Positions 17,905 through 26,781 of a stretch of 45,374 nucleotides of DNA are shown one piece after another. Within the stretch, counting starts at the first letter, position 1; every line of letters begins with the position of its first letter. The stretch covers positions 20,683-66,056 of the forward strand of contig JAUNLC010000005.1 of NCBI GenBank assembly GCA_030532465.1. Direction: 5' to 3'. The notes below the pieces were generated by a model, which was not told where the DNA came from, ran no database searches, and saw only the letters and a list, made by a program, of their open reading frames with translations. The DNA comes from Campylobacter sp. (GTDB lineage Bacteria > Campylobacterota > Campylobacteria > Campylobacterales > Campylobacteraceae). Made by a program: the position numbers and the translations under genes.

Positions 17905-18078
17905 TTAGCTCTTTAATTTAACTTCTTTATGAACTGTGTGTTTTCTTAGTCTTGGACAATATTTTTTAATTTCCAACTTTTCAGTAGTAGTCTTGCTGTT
18001 TTTTGTCGTAGTGTAGTTTATATCACCAGACTCCGAACATTTAAGACCGATCTTTACTCTACTATTATTTTTTGCCAT
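17905..18078 (-). CDS. rpmG: 50S ribosomal protein L33
   Basis: A 57-aa ribosomal protein of the large-subunit E-site region. The sequence [44 protein letters not shown] is clearly L33. Only C14 and C41 remain of the two CxxC pairs that bind zinc in the zinc-ribbon form (SESG replaces the second cysteine of the first pair, and YCPRL lacks the other). The protein is therefore probably a zinc-independent form. It lies between tuf and tRNA-Trp, in the usual tuf-rpmG-trnW-secE order. Confidence 0.93.
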   Translation of the reverse strand: MAKNNSRVKIGLKCSESGDINYTTTKNSKTTTEKLEIKKYCPRLRKHTVHKEVKLKS

Positions 18079-18090
18079 AAATTTCCTTTT

Positions 18091-18114
18091 AAAAAGCGGA
18101 GAAAATTCTCCGCT
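18091..18114 (-). terminator. Hairpin between tuf and rpmG
   Basis: An 8-bp perfect stem (AGCGGAGA at 18095-18102, TCTCCGCT at 18107-18114) with a 4-base loop is followed on the minus strand by TTTT. It lies 17 bases after the tuf stop and probably reduces read-through from highly expressed tuf into rpmG-secE-nusG. Confidence 0.65.
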
Positions 18115-18131
18115 AAAATCAAAATATTAAA

Positions 18132-19331
18132 TTAAGCTAATACTTTAGAAACAACGCCTGAACCGACTGTTCTACCACCCTCGCGGATCGCAAAACGTGT
18201 TCCTTCTTCAAGAGCGACAGGCGCTATAAGTTCAACTGTAATTTTTAAGTTGTCACCAGGCATAACCATCTCTGTTCCTTCAGGAAGAGTGATAGAACCT
18301 GTAACGTCAGTTGTTCTTACGTAAAATTGAGGTCTATAGTTGTTAAAGAATGGAGTGTGGCGTCCGCCTTCCTCTTTAGTTAGAATATACACTTCGCCCT
18401 CAAATTTTGTATGTGGAGTGATTGATTTTGGCTTACATAAAACCATACCACGCTCAACATCCTCTTTTTTAGTGCCTCTTAGAAGAACGCCAACGTTATC
18501 TCCGGCTTCGCCTTGCTCCATCTCTTTTCTAAACATCTCAACACCGGTAACCGTTGTTGTTTGAGTGTCTCTAATACCAACGATCTCAATTGTATCACCA
18601 ACTTTTACAAGACCTTTTTCAATTCTACCCGTAACAACCGTTCCACGACCGGAAATTGAGAATACGTCCTCAATTGGCATTAGGAAGTCTTTGTCGGTTG
18701 CACGAACCGGAGTCGGGATATAAGCGTCAACTTGAGCCATAAGCTCCATAACTTTTGCAGACCACTCGCCCTCTGTACCGGCTTTAGCCTCTTCAAGAGC
18801 TTTAAGAGCAGATCCGGCTACGATTGGAGTATCGTCTCCCGGGAAGTCATACTCGTTAAGAAGTTCGCGAATTTCCATCTCAACTAGTTCAAGAAGTTCA
18901 GCGTCATCAACCATGTCCGCTTTATTCATGAAAACAACGATGTATGGAACACCGACCTGGCGAGATAGAAGGATATGCTCTCTAGTTTGCGGCATTGGGC
19001 CATCAGCTGCAGAAACAACTAGGATAGCGCCGTCCATTTGAGCAGCACCAGTAATCATGTTTTTAACATAGTCGGCGTGACCCGGGCAATCCACGTGAGC
19101 ATAGTGGCGATTTTCCGTCTCATACTCAATATGTGAAGTTGCAATAGTAATACCACGCTCTTTCTCTTCCGGAGCGTTGTCGATATTATCATAATCTTTA
19201 AGCTCAGCAAGACCTTTTCTTGAAAGAACAGCAGAAATTGCAGCTGTTAAAGTTGTTTTACCGTGGTCAACGTGACCTATGGTGCCTATATTTACGTGTG
19301 GCTTGTTACGTGAAAATTTTTCTTTTGCCAT
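18132..19331 (-). CDS. tuf: Elongation factor Tu
   Basis: A 399-aa GTPase that delivers aminoacyl-tRNA to the ribosome. Its motifs are GHVDHGKT (residues 19-26), DCPGH (81-85) and NKAD (136-139), and the sequence ends with the standard domain 3 segment [15 protein letters not shown]. It lies directly downstream of four tRNA genes, as in the E. coli tufB operon. The hairpin after it and the promoter upstream of the first tRNA probably bound its main transcript. Confidence 0.99.
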   Translation of the reverse strand: MAKEKFSRNKPHVNIGTIGHVDHGKTTLTAAISAVLSRKGLAELKDYDNIDNAPEEKERGITIATSHIEYETENRHYAHVDCPGHADYVKNMITGAAQMDGAILVVSAADGPMPQTREHILLSRQVGVPYIVVFMNKADMVDDAELLELVEMEIRELLNEYDFPGDDTPIVAGSALKALEEAKAGTEGEWSAKVMELMAQVDAYIPTPVRATDKDFLMPIEDVFSISGRGTVVTGRIEKGLVKVGDTIEIVGIRDTQTTTVTGVEMFRKEMEQGEAGDNVGVLLRGTKKEDVERGMVLCKPKSITPHTKFEGEVYILTKEEGGRHTPFFNNYRPQFYVRTTDVTGSITLPEGTEMVMPGDNLKITVELIAPVALEEGTRFAIREGGRTVGSGVVSKVLA

Positions 19332-19411
19332 ATCTTCCTCCGTAATGATATTTGTTGCTTTAAAATAAAATTTATGCTTGTTTTATATTTTCTCTATATT
19401 TGATAAAATCG

Positions 19412-19486
<75 letters not shown>

Positions 19487-19621
19487 GTTACAGACGCTTG
19501 GCAATAGAGAATTAATCACTAAAACAAACATAAACAACTACATGGAATAAACTTAAAAACTGTATAAAATGTATAAAAATTTTTACAGCTCCCAGTTTAA
19601 CTCCAAATCCTTACCCAATCA

Positions 19622-19698
19622 TGGAGCGGGAAACGGGACTCGAACCCGCGACCCTCAGCTTGGAAGGCTGATGCTCTAGCCAACTGAGCTACTCCCGC
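19622..19698 (-). tRNA. tRNA-Gly(TCC)
   Basis: On the minus strand GCGGGAG is the acceptor strand and the 3' end carries TCCA with the terminal CCA encoded. The stem TCAGC/GCTGA encloses CTTCCAA, giving anticodon TCC. About 135 bases without a gene separate it from tRNA-Thr(GGT). Confidence 0.96.
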
Positions 19699-19706
19699 AC
19701 GTAGCA

Positions 19707-19791
<85 letters not shown>

Positions 19792-19845
19792 CTATTTAAC
19801 ATTAATAATTTTATTTGGTATTTCTGGTCAAACACTGTTACAAAA

Positions 19846-19921
19846 TGGAGCTGGTGAACGGATTTGAACCGCCGACCTACTGCTTACAAGGCAGTTGCTC
19901 TACCAACTGAGCTACACCAGC
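19846..19921 (-). tRNA. tRNA-Thr(TGT)
   Basis: On the minus strand GCTGGTG pairs with CACCAGC, then T and an encoded CCA. The stem ACTGC/GCAGT encloses CTTGTAA, giving anticodon TGT. It is the first gene of the tRNA-tuf transcript, about 14 bases downstream of the predicted transcription start. Confidence 0.96.
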
Positions 19922-19941
19922 ACTTAATTTGTGAAAGCTGA

Positions 19942-19970
19942 ATTATATCTCAAAAAATTTTTAAAGTCAA
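19942..19970 (-). promoter_or_regulatory. Sigma70 promoter of the tRNA-tuf operon
   Basis: On the minus strand TTGACT (19970-19965) and a perfect TATAAT (19947-19942) are separated by exactly 17 bases. Transcription would start near 19935, just before tRNA-Thr(TGT). A good -35 box is unusual for Campylobacter promoters and fits a very highly expressed operon. Confidence 0.85.
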
Positions 19971-20006
19971 GGATTTTAGCGATAAATTTTAACTTAAAAG
20001 GTTGCT

Positions 20007-20618
20007 TTATCCGTTTTTTCTCATAAGCAATACCAAATTTATTCTATCTTTTACACCTGTCTTTTCAAAAATTGAAGAAATATGCGCCTTAACGGTTCTT
20101 AGCGTTATATTTGCAACTTCGGCTATCTCTTGGTTGGTAAGTCCTTGATAGATAAAATTTGCTATCTCTTTTTCTTTTGCGGTTAGTTTTTCAAGCGCAC
20201 CTGCCGAATTTGTAGCCAAACTCTCCTTTGTCATCATCATTATCATACTTTGGATAAATTCAGGATACAGCCAAACGTTACCAGCCTCAATACTCTTAAT
20301 CGCATCATTTAGGTGAATTTCCAGCATATGCGCATTACCGTATCCTTTAATTCCGCGCGTCAAAAACTCTCTACCTTCGTTAAAATTTGGCTCTTTAGAC
20401 AGTAAAAGTATTTTTATCTCGGGGCAAATTTGCAAAATTTCAGTAACAATCTCTTTTGCATCATTTGTAAATTCAAGGCATAACAAAGAGCATTTGCCAA
20501 TGTCGATATTGTTTAAAAGTTCGGTTCTTGAAGCGAAAGATATGACTTCACGCTCTTTTAGCTTACTTTTCCACTCCTTCAACAAAGCGACGCTAGGTGT
20601 ATATAGCCCGATTTTCAC
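20007..20618 (-). CDS. LuxR-family regulator with degenerate receiver domain
   Basis: A 203-aa protein with an N-terminal CheY-like region (about 1-120) and a C-terminal LuxR/FixJ helix-turn-helix (about 144-200, LTAKEKEIANFIYQGLTNQE, TLRTVKAHISSIFEKTGV). The DNA-binding domain is clear. In the receiver, the strand expected to carry the phospho-accepting Asp reads LLCLEFTND, with Glu at the likely site (E49), and the switch Lys near residue 90 is not conserved (GIKGYGNAHM). It probably works without phosphorylation or senses another signal. It is the last gene of the Lap-type operon, 11 bases after the unknown 217-aa gene, so it is a candidate regulator of this operon or of the missing adhesin. 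Confidence 0.85.
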   Translation of the reverse strand: MKIGLYTPSVALLKEWKSKLKEREVISFASRTELLNNIDIGKCSLLCLEFTNDAKEIVTEILQICPEIKILLLSKEPNFNEGREFLTRGIKGYGNAHMLEIHLNDAIKSIEAGNVWLYPEFIQSMIMMMTKESLATNSAGALEKLTAKEKEIANFIYQGLTNQEIAEVANITLRTVKAHISSIFEKTGVKDRINLVLLMRKNG

Positions 20619-20629
20619 ACAACCTCTTT

Positions 20630-21283
20630 TTAAATTTCTATCTTCGTTTTGTATAAAAGCTTGTCGTTTATTATCAGATAAATTTCTTTCATGCTTTTTG
20701 GACCTGAGGCTATCTTTTTATAGGTAAATGTCTTTAAAAAGTTCTTAGCCGCATTGGATTTTATATCGGTTATCAAAGATATTTCTATAGCGTCGCTCAT
20801 GATTTTATATTTATACTCGCTTTTTTCATCAAGCATTTGCAAATCCAAATTTAAACTCTCGCTACTCTCGTCATAGCCATTAATGAAAATTTTGACGCTT
20901 TTTACGATACCCTCAGGAATTTCTATATCGTCTTTTAGCTTATATATGAAGTAATTGTTTTTAGCGCTATCTAGCGGTTGGGGTTTAAAATTTTTATCTG
21001 CATTTAAACCGTTATTTTCCGACAAATTTTCAAATTCGGCCCAAATTTCATCGAATTTTTTTACACAATCGCTAAATACAAGCTCCTTGATAGACGAATT
21101 TACGATATCGACCTTGTCTCTTAAAGAGACCATATCGGTTACTATAAGGCTGTCTTTTAGCATGTGAGATTTGGTTATGATGTATTGGCTAAATTTACCG
21201 CTATAAAAGGCTGTTGCCATATCACTTTTTGTCCTGATATTTTGGCTTTCGCCCTCTTGTATCTCAAATGCTTTTGTCTTCAT
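20630..21283 (-). CDS. Unrecognised 217-aa protein of the Lap-type operon
   Basis: I do not recognise this protein. It has no signal peptide or membrane segment and is rich in Lys, Glu, Asp and Ser. The N-terminal half looks helical (residues 15-85); the C-terminal half alternates short hydrophobic strands (SVKIFINGYDE, LNLDLQMLDE, IEISLITDIK, EIYLIINDKLLYKTKIEI), suggesting a beta-rich domain. Its ATG overlaps the lapC stop by one base (TAATG), so its translation is coupled to the exporter. Roles such as an adhesin chaperone, a regulator partner or a c-di-GMP-linked adaptor are guesses without sequence support. Confidence 0.8.
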   Translation of the reverse strand: MKTKAFEIQEGESQNIRTKSDMATAFYSGKFSQYIITKSHMLKDSLIVTDMVSLRDKVDIVNSSIKELVFSDCVKKFDEIWAEFENLSENNGLNADKNFKPQPLDSAKNNYFIYKLKDDIEIPEGIVKSVKIFINGYDESSESLNLDLQMLDEKSEYKYKIMSDAIEISLITDIKSNAAKNFLKTFTYKKIASGPKSMKEIYLIINDKLLYKTKIEI

Positions 21284-22701
21284 TAACGCTCTCTTAGAGC
21301 ATTTTGCTTAGCTTTTAAAATCGGTTTTAGTAGATAATCAAGCACGGTTTTTTTACCCGTAATAATATCTGCACTCGCTATCATACCTACTTTTATACGA
21401 AGAGGTTTATCCTCGCTGCCAAGGAAGTTTTTCTCAGTTTGAATTCTAACCAGATAATAGCTCTCTCCGCTCTTTTCATTTGTCTCCGTATCGGCTGAAA
21501 TTTGCACAACCTCGCCGTTTAATCCGCCATAAATAGAAAAGTCATATGCGGTAAGTTTCACTATCGCTTTAAGTCCTGGACGTAAAAACGCCACATCCGC
21601 GGGCTTAACTTTAACCTCGGCTATCAAAGTATCTTCCATAGGAACGATCTCTGCGATATCCATTCCGGGCTTTATAACTCCCGAAACCGTATTTACCATT
21701 AACTTACTAACTATACCGTCAACAGGCGAGCGCACGAGCGTTCTATCTACTCTATCGCTTAAATTTATCTGACTCTCGTTTAGCCTTGAAATTTCGGCGG
21801 ACACTTCATTTAGCTCTTTTTTAGCATTATTTTTAAAGGCTAGTCTGGTCTCCGTTATCTTATTTTCAACCTCTTTAATGGTTGATTCTATCCTAGGCAC
21901 GGAAAGAGTCGCCGCATTTAGATCGCCTCTTAGATCATTTACTCTTCTTTGAAGCTGAAGATACTCAACTTCGCTTACAAGCCCTTTTCTAAAAAGCGGT
22001 TCGGTTATATTTTTCTCTTTTAGCATTAGGTTGTAGCTGTTTTGCGTTTGGGTGATCTTATTTCTAAGCTCTATAAGCTCATTTTTTCTTTGTTTGATCT
22101 GCTCTTCAAAGATGCCGACTTGTTCTCTTAATCTTGCTTTATTGGTCTCAAAAAGGCTCTTTTCAAAAAGAACAAACTGAGCCATATCTTTATCTCTAGT
22201 CGCGTTATAATCAAATTCTTCATCGTTCGCTTCAGCATAAAGGCGCATATATTTAGCTTGAAGCTCATCTCTTCTTAGTTTTGACTCGCCATAACTGCTT
22301 GAAAAGGTTTTGTTATCAATCTTTAAGATAACCTGCCCTTTTTTAACTTCGTCTCCGGTGTGGATTAAAATTTCTTCGATTATACCGCCTTCAAGGTTTT
22401 GAACGATCTGGTTTTTACCCGACGGTATTATCTTTCCGGCACCTCTTGTGATCTCATCCACTTCAGCCCAAGAAGCCCATGCTATAAGCCATGCTATGGT
22501 TATGAAAACAGCATACAAAATTCTTCTTGAAGCCGAAGGAGCCTTAGCTAGCACAGCCTCGGAAAGACTTGACATAAAGCGTAAATCATAAGCGTCATAC
22601 TCTTTTGATTGGACGGTTTTTTTTATGTTATCTATGGATTCGTTTAAATTTGAACTTACATCTTTTTGTTTTTGCAAACTATCGTTTAAATTCCTGCTCA
22701 T
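21283..22701 (-). CDS. lapC: Type I secretion membrane-fusion protein (HlyD/LapC family)
   Basis: A 472-aa periplasmic adaptor linking the ABC exporter to the outer-membrane channel. It has a cytoplasmic N-terminus (about 58 residues), one membrane span (about 61-80), a lipoyl-like half motif (GAGKIIPSGKNQIVQNLEGG), a long coiled-coil region (about 150-310) and the C-terminal beta-barrel domain ending with LRIKVGMIASADIITGKK. This is standard HlyD architecture and length. It begins 11 bases after lapB and overlaps the next gene by one base. Confidence 0.93.
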   Translation of the reverse strand: MSRNLNDSLQKQKDVSSNLNESIDNIKKTVQSKEYDAYDLRFMSSLSEAVLAKAPSASRRILYAVFITIAWLIAWASWAEVDEITRGAGKIIPSGKNQIVQNLEGGIIEEILIHTGDEVKKGQVILKIDNKTFSSSYGESKLRRDELQAKYMRLYAEANDEEFDYNATRDKDMAQFVLFEKSLFETNKARLREQVGIFEEQIKQRKNELIELRNKITQTQNSYNLMLKEKNITEPLFRKGLVSEVEYLQLQRRVNDLRGDLNAATLSVPRIESTIKEVENKITETRLAFKNNAKKELNEVSAEISRLNESQINLSDRVDRTLVRSPVDGIVSKLMVNTVSGVIKPGMDIAEIVPMEDTLIAEVKVKPADVAFLRPGLKAIVKLTAYDFSIYGGLNGEVVQISADTETNEKSGESYYLVRIQTEKNFLGSEDKPLRIKVGMIASADIITGKKTVLDYLLKPILKAKQNALRER

Positions 22702-22712
22702 CTCATCACCGC

Positions 22713-24845
22713 CTATTTTCCGCTAAGTTTAGCCAAAACTTCATCTTTTGGACCGTCAAGCAAAATTCTGCCCCCATCCACGACTATAAGCCTATCAACC
22801 AGTTCAAGCAAGGACGTTTTATGGGTTATAAGCATCACGGTTTTATCTTTTGTATTGTATTTTAAATTAGTCTTTAGCTTGCCTTCTACGCTACTATCAA
22901 GCGAGTTTGTAGGTTCATCAAGCAAGATGATAGGACTATCGAGCAAAAACGCTCTTGCAACGGCTATGGCTTGGCGCTGTCCGCCGCTAATGCCTTCGCC
23001 TCTTTCAAACACAGGCATATCAAAGCCAAGAGGGTGCGCATCCACATACTCATCAACTCCGCTTACTTTAGCGGCTTTTATGATCTGCATATCATCGACA
23101 TGAGGCGCCTTATAAACAATGTTAGCCCTAACCGTTCCTTTAAAGAGCATAACATCTTGAGGCACGTAGCCGATATTGCGACGAAGATCGGCCGGATCGA
23201 TTTGATTTATGTCTATCCCATCTATCAAAACCGAGCCGCTAGTAGGCGAATAAAGCCCTAAAATAAGCTTTTCTATAGTTGTCTTACCCGAGCCGTTTCT
23301 ACCTATCAAGCCCACTTTTTCGCCTGCATTTATAGTGAAATTTACTCTATCAAGAGAGGCTTTCGTGCTTTCAGGATAGGTAAAGCTTACGTTTTTAAAC
23401 TCTATTTTTCCTGCAAAATTTGTTCTTCTAACAAATTTCTTTCCGTCAGGTCTTTCAACCGGCATCTGCATTATCTTTTGCAAGCTCTCATAAGCGGTCT
23501 TCGTCTGCTCGAAATTTGCTAAAAGCGAGGCGACTTGCCCCATAGGCGCTATCGCGCGAGAAGAGAGCATAACGGCTGCTATAAGCCCACCCATGGTTAG
23601 CTTCATATCCTGTATCATATATACGCCGCAAACAACCACGGCTATCGTGTTAAGCTGGACAAGAAATGATGTAACGGTGCTTATTGAGGCTGAAATGAGC
23701 TTTGACTTTATGCTTTTGTTGGCTATTTCGCCCGTTGCTTCCTCCCAATTCCACTGCGCGTGACCTGTTGCGCCCATGGTTTTTATGGTTTCAAGACCGT
23801 TTAAGGTCTCTATCAAAATTCCGTTTTTCTTAGCGCTTGCCTCAAAGGTGCTTTTTATACTCTCTTGCAAAGGATCTTTTATGATGAATGTGTAGATTAC
23901 GATTAAGATTATAAAAACGGCTGGAACTAAAACTAAAAATCCCCCGATAAAATAGATAACAAACAAAAACAAAAGCGCAAAAGGCAGATCAACCAGCACG
24001 GTTAAAGTGCTTGAAGTAAAGAAATTTCTAACGGTATCAAATTCCCGCAAATTGTTTGCAAAAGAGCCTACCGATTTTGGCTTTACCGAAAGTTTGATAT
24101 CCATAACCCGCTCAAAAAGCAAGGAGCTCATAATGATATCGCTTTTTTTGCCCGCTATATCAAGGAAATACGTGCGTATAAATTTTAAAAACAGATCAAG
24201 CATATAGACTACGCCCACGCCAAGAGCGAGTACCCAAAGCGTCTCCACGGCATTATTGGGAACAACCCTATCATAGACATTCATAGTAAAAAGCGGGCTT
24301 GCAAGCACGAACAAATTTATCACTATGCTTGCTACCACAACATCTATATAAATTTTCTTTGATCTTTTAAGCGTGCCCCAAAACCAGTGATCTGAGCTAC
24401 TATCTATCAAATGAGCGCCGCTGTCATCGGGTATAAATTCTCGTTTTAGCAAATAAGCATAGCCTAGATACTCTTTTTTAAGCTTATTTATTTCGATAGT
24501 ATTAGAGCCGTTTGGCATATCAGGAGTGATGATTTTAGCATGGGTTTTACCCTCAAAACTCTCCAATATACAAGCCTTTTTGCCTCGCAAGATCAATATG
24601 CACGGAAGCACCAAAGGAGAAATTTTCTCTAACTCCTTATTCACAAGAGTAGAAATAAATCCGGCACGTTTAGCCGCTCTTGTGAAGAGAGATTTTGAAC
24701 CCTTTAAAGAAAAGAGCTCCACTTGATCGTTTTCACTAACGGGAAGTCCCGTTATCAACGCATCTGCACTATAAGGGTTGTTGTGAAGTTTGGTAAATAT
24801 AACCAAACAATCCAAGAGTTCATCGTTTTTTGCTTTTTCTTGCAT
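22713..24845 (-). CDS. lapB: Type I secretion ABC exporter (LapB/RtxB family)
   Basis: An inner-membrane ABC transporter of about 710 aa with three parts: an N-terminal C39-like domain (about 1-140), a six-span transmembrane domain (about 165-440) and an ATPase domain with Walker A GRNGSGKTT, signature SGGQRQ and Walker B IILLDEPTNSLD. The C39-like domain lacks the catalytic Cys and His (KKACIL replaces the His-containing strand), so it should bind rather than cleave substrate, as in exporters of large RTX adhesins. I prefer the ATG at 24845, with GGA upstream; a TTG at 24857 would add four residues and overlap the lapD stop. Confidence 0.93.
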   Translation of the reverse strand: MQEKAKNDELLDCLVIFTKLHNNPYSADALITGLPVSENDQVELFSLKGSKSLFTRAAKRAGFISTLVNKELEKISPLVLPCILILRGKKACILESFEGKTHAKIITPDMPNGSNTIEINKLKKEYLGYAYLLKREFIPDDSGAHLIDSSSDHWFWGTLKRSKKIYIDVVVASIVINLFVLASPLFTMNVYDRVVPNNAVETLWVLALGVGVVYMLDLFLKFIRTYFLDIAGKKSDIIMSSLLFERVMDIKLSVKPKSVGSFANNLREFDTVRNFFTSSTLTVLVDLPFALLFLFVIYFIGGFLVLVPAVFIILIVIYTFIIKDPLQESIKSTFEASAKKNGILIETLNGLETIKTMGATGHAQWNWEEATGEIANKSIKSKLISASISTVTSFLVQLNTIAVVVCGVYMIQDMKLTMGGLIAAVMLSSRAIAPMGQVASLLANFEQTKTAYESLQKIMQMPVERPDGKKFVRRTNFAGKIEFKNVSFTYPESTKASLDRVNFTINAGEKVGLIGRNGSGKTTIEKLILGLYSPTSGSVLIDGIDINQIDPADLRRNIGYVPQDVMLFKGTVRANIVYKAPHVDDMQIIKAAKVSGVDEYVDAHPLGFDMPVFERGEGISGGQRQAIAVARAFLLDSPIILLDEPTNSLDSSVEGKLKTNLKYNTKDKTVMLITHKTSLLELVDRLIVVDGGRILLDGPKDEVLAKLSGK

Positions 24846-24849
24846 GGCA

Positions 24850-26781
24850 CTATCCAATATTTTGTATATCGTATATAAACATTCCTTGCATCGAATCTAT
24901 CCCCATAGCTTCGAGCTTATCTCTTTGTTCGCCGCTTTCGACGCTAATAGCTACGATCTTTATCTCTTTACTTCTCATGATAAAGTCAAAAGATTGCCTT
25001 TGTTCAGAGCTGCTATCGCCAAGGAAATCTATCAGATCTCTTGCAGGAATTTTAACATAATCCGGACTTACATCCTTAAGTCTTTGAATGCTTTTTGCAT
25101 CAAAGCCGAAGTGATCAAGTCCAAGCCCAAAATCAAATTCGCGAAGTTTTTGATGAAATTTAAGCACGGTTGATATATCCATATCGTCCTTGTTTGGAAT
25201 TTCAACAAAAATTTTATGCTTAGCATGCTGTTTTATCCTGCGTAACAAGAGCTCAATTTCCGAAAAATACTGAGTCGAGGATAGAACGTTTTTGCCTAAA
25301 TTTATAGATACGGCGGAGTCTGGAAGACTATCTTCCCTAAGCATATTGGCTACTTTATTAAGCACGTATAGATCGATTTTAGCGGCTAAATTTAGCTCAT
25401 TTACCATAGGCATAAAATAGCTTGCCATCTGCCACTTGCCGCTACCGTCCACAAGTCTTAAAAACAGCTCGCAGTGTCTTAACTCCACAGTATTTGAAAC
25501 AACCTTTTGTCCCGCAAATTTAAACATATTGTTATTAAGCGAACTTGTTATAAGCTCTCTATACTGATCTTTTCCAAGTAAAATTTCCCCGTTGCTCTCA
25601 TAAATTTTAACCGTAAAATTTCCGCTTCCCTTAGCTCTTGCAAGGGTAATATCCGAAGTTATCAATATCGTTTTAATCTCGCTTGCAGGCGAGTAATCCG
25701 CAACCGAAGCATTTGCAAAACAATCATCATCGCTAAGCTCGAATTCGTCAAAAACTTTTTTAATATCAGCCAGTATCTTTTCTGCAAGATCGGCGGTTTT
25801 AGAATTTGTAAAGCTAGGCGCAACTACTATAAAGTCGTTTTCATTAAGTCTTGCGCAAAGCAGACCCGGTGTATTATCCGTTATACAATTTGCAACGCTA
25901 AGAACTAAATTTTGCCACTTTTGAAATCCCAAACTACCCTTAAGCTCTCTTAAATCATCGCATGAAATCATCATGACAGAGCCGCTTGAATACTCCTCGC
26001 TAGATAAAAAATCTCCAAATTTATTCTGAAAATATCTTCTGTTAAACATGCCCGTTTGATCGTCTTTATACAAAAGATTTTCGTATTTACTAAGCGATTT
26101 TGCACCTTGCTCAAATATATCCCTAACTTTTCCGACCATGCTATTCATGGCTAAAACCATGCGTTTAATATCTACGGTAAAAGGCATCCTCTCTTGGATG
26201 ATAAACCTATGTTCAAGTATGGCTTCTGCTTGAGTTTGGACATTTCTAAGAGGAGTAAAGATAAATTTAATGCCAAAATAACTCAAAAGAAGAGCTAGAA
26301 GCGACATTGAAAATAAGGTGTAAAAGACCTTTTTAATAATATCGTAAAGCTCATAGTAGGCAATGCCGGTGTTGCTTTGCACATAAAGAGTGCCGAATTT
26401 GCTCCATCCGATCATAATCTCGCTGCTTTGAATAGGAGCGCTTAAATTAATATTGCTTACAAACCAGCCAGGAACGCCTTGAACGACGATATCTTGAGAT
26501 TTTTCTATTAAAACATTGCCGTCGATATCAACAAGCTTTATCATAGAGTAATATCCACTGTCAAATATCGAATTTATCATAACCTCCGCACTTGATATGT
26601 CGTTTAAATCTCCTATGGATTTTATAGCAAGTCCGAGAGAATTTGCCGTATGTTTGGCGTTGGTTCCAAGCTGAGCTTCAATGTAATTATTTATAGTGGT
26701 GAAATTTAAAATTCCCACAGATATAAATATAACCAAGCCAAACGATATAATCGCAACCATAATCTGCTTAAAAAGTGTCAT
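24850..26781 (-). CDS. lapD: LapD-like c-di-GMP receptor with degenerate GGDEF and EAL domains
   Basis: A 643-aa inner-membrane protein: N-terminal span (about 7-28), periplasmic LapD/MoxY-type domain (about 30-150), second span (about 152-176), HAMP-like linker, then GGDEF-like (about 235-395) and EAL-like (about 405-640) domains. The GGDEF motif reads NENDF (313-317). In the EAL domain the motif reads ELFLR (438-442), the DDFGTG loop reads LDHFGF, and the later Glu of the VEG motif is replaced (ISVES). Both domains are therefore probably enzymatically inactive, as in Pseudomonas LapD, which binds c-di-GMP and holds LapG at the membrane. Its ATG overlaps the lapG stop by one base (TAATG). 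Confidence 0.92.
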   Translation of the reverse strand: MTLFKQIMVAIISFGLVIFISVGILNFTTINNYIEAQLGTNAKHTANSLGLAIKSIGDLNDISSAEVMINSIFDSGYYSMIKLVDIDGNVLIEKSQDIVVQGVPGWFVSNINLSAPIQSSEIMIGWSKFGTLYVQSNTGIAYYELYDIIKKVFYTLFSMSLLALLLSYFGIKFIFTPLRNVQTQAEAILEHRFIIQERMPFTVDIKRMVLAMNSMVGKVRDIFEQGAKSLSKYENLLYKDDQTGMFNRRYFQNKFGDFLSSEEYSSGSVMMISCDDLRELKGSLGFQKWQNLVLSVANCITDNTPGLLCARLNENDFIVVAPSFTNSKTADLAEKILADIKKVFDEFELSDDDCFANASVADYSPASEIKTILITSDITLARAKGSGNFTVKIYESNGEILLGKDQYRELITSSLNNNMFKFAGQKVVSNTVELRHCELFLRLVDGSGKWQMASYFMPMVNELNLAAKIDLYVLNKVANMLREDSLPDSAVSINLGKNVLSSTQYFSEIELLLRRIKQHAKHKIFVEIPNKDDMDISTVLKFHQKLREFDFGLGLDHFGFDAKSIQRLKDVSPDYVKIPARDLIDFLGDSSSEQRQSFDFIMRSKEIKIVAISVESGEQRDKLEAMGIDSMQGMFIYDIQNIG

